This document shows positions 4,948 through 5,089 of a stretch of DNA of 5,089 nt, piece after piece. Origin of the DNA: Vulcanimicrobiota bacterium (lineage in GTDB: Bacteria; Eremiobacterota; Eremiobacteria; Baltobacterales; Baltobacteraceae); the NCBI GenBank assembly GCA_028287545.1, contig JAQBPL010000380.1, forward strand, positions 1 through 5,089, read 5' to 3'. A program made the translations under genes and the position numbers. How positions within the stretch are numbered: the first letter of the stretch is position 1; every line of letters starts with the position of its first letter. Below the pieces are notes generated by a model that ran no database searches, had not been told where the DNA came from, and worked only from the letters and a program-made list of their open reading frames with translations.

Positions 4948-5089
4948 ATGGCATCGACGACGAGCTCGTTCAAAGTCTCGTCGACGGTGCTACTCAACGG
5001 CGTTCCCGTTCCGGCCACGCACTGGAACGTCGACATCAACTCGTACAGCATGGCGTCGTCGCTAACGACCGCGATCTCGACCGCGCAAG
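4948..5089 (+). CDS. Probable baseplate/tail hub protein, N-terminal fragment (3' partial)
   Basis: Forty-seven codons are visible from ATG 4948, open to the right edge. GAAAGG (4935-4940) is seven bases before the start, and the gene begins 16 bases after the previous stop, so it belongs to the same operon. The fragment begins MASTTSSFKVSSTVLLNGVP and continues ATHWNVDINSYSMASSLTT. A short beta segment 'v.lNG..vp....-vd.nsy..a..l' is how many baseplate hub proteins (late-control gpD, Mu gp44, XkdQ type) begin. These form the trimeric ring at the tube tip. The order tape measure, LysM-type protein, hub supports this. With so little sequence the family call is inference; an unrelated Ser/Thr-rich tail protein cannot be excluded. 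Confidence 0.55.
   Translation, partial: MASTTSSFKVSSTVLLNGVPVPATHWNVDINSYSMASSLTTAISTAQ

Overview
The window is a stretch of a tailed-phage (or prophage) tail-assembly operon, read left to right. It is GC-rich with strong G/C preference at third codon positions (frequent TCG, ACG, GCG, CTC and GTC) and uses ordinary Shine-Dalgarno sites. The host is therefore a high-GC bacterium using the standard code, but nothing here fixes the phylum. No RNA genes, IS elements, CRISPR repeats, att sites or strong terminators were seen.

Layout: (1) The left edge holds the 3' part of a tail assembly chaperone gene ending at 514, with a canonical -1 slippery heptamer (CCCAAAA, 502-508) just before its stop. 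A 58-codon extension in the -1 frame has no start codon of its own before the slip site and runs to 684, as in the lambda G/G-T arrangement. (2) Its TGA overlaps the ATG of a tail-completion protein of the HK97 gp10 / virion-morphogenesis type (681-1121). (3) An unrecognised gene on the opposite strand (1104-1622) interrupts the operon. It has its own candidate promoter, a neighbouring palindrome and different codon preferences, which suggests a moron-type insertion. (4) The tape measure gene (1678-3987, GTG start) follows. (5) One base overlapped with it comes a baseplate/tail-hub accessory protein with a gpU/DNA-circularisation-like N-terminal part and a LysM-like C-terminus (3987-4931). (6) The start of a probable baseplate hub protein (4948 onward) leaves the window at the right edge.

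How they work together: the chaperone and its frameshift product would coat and solubilise the tape measure. The tape measure sets tube length, the completion protein caps or finishes the tail's head-proximal end, and the last two proteins form the hub/baseplate. The LysM-type protein followed by a hub-like protein suggests a contractile tail (compare XkdP/XkdQ of PBSX), but no sheath gene is in the window. The most interesting points are the frameshift site with a strong RNA hairpin downstream, and the antisense gene of unknown function placed between tail genes.
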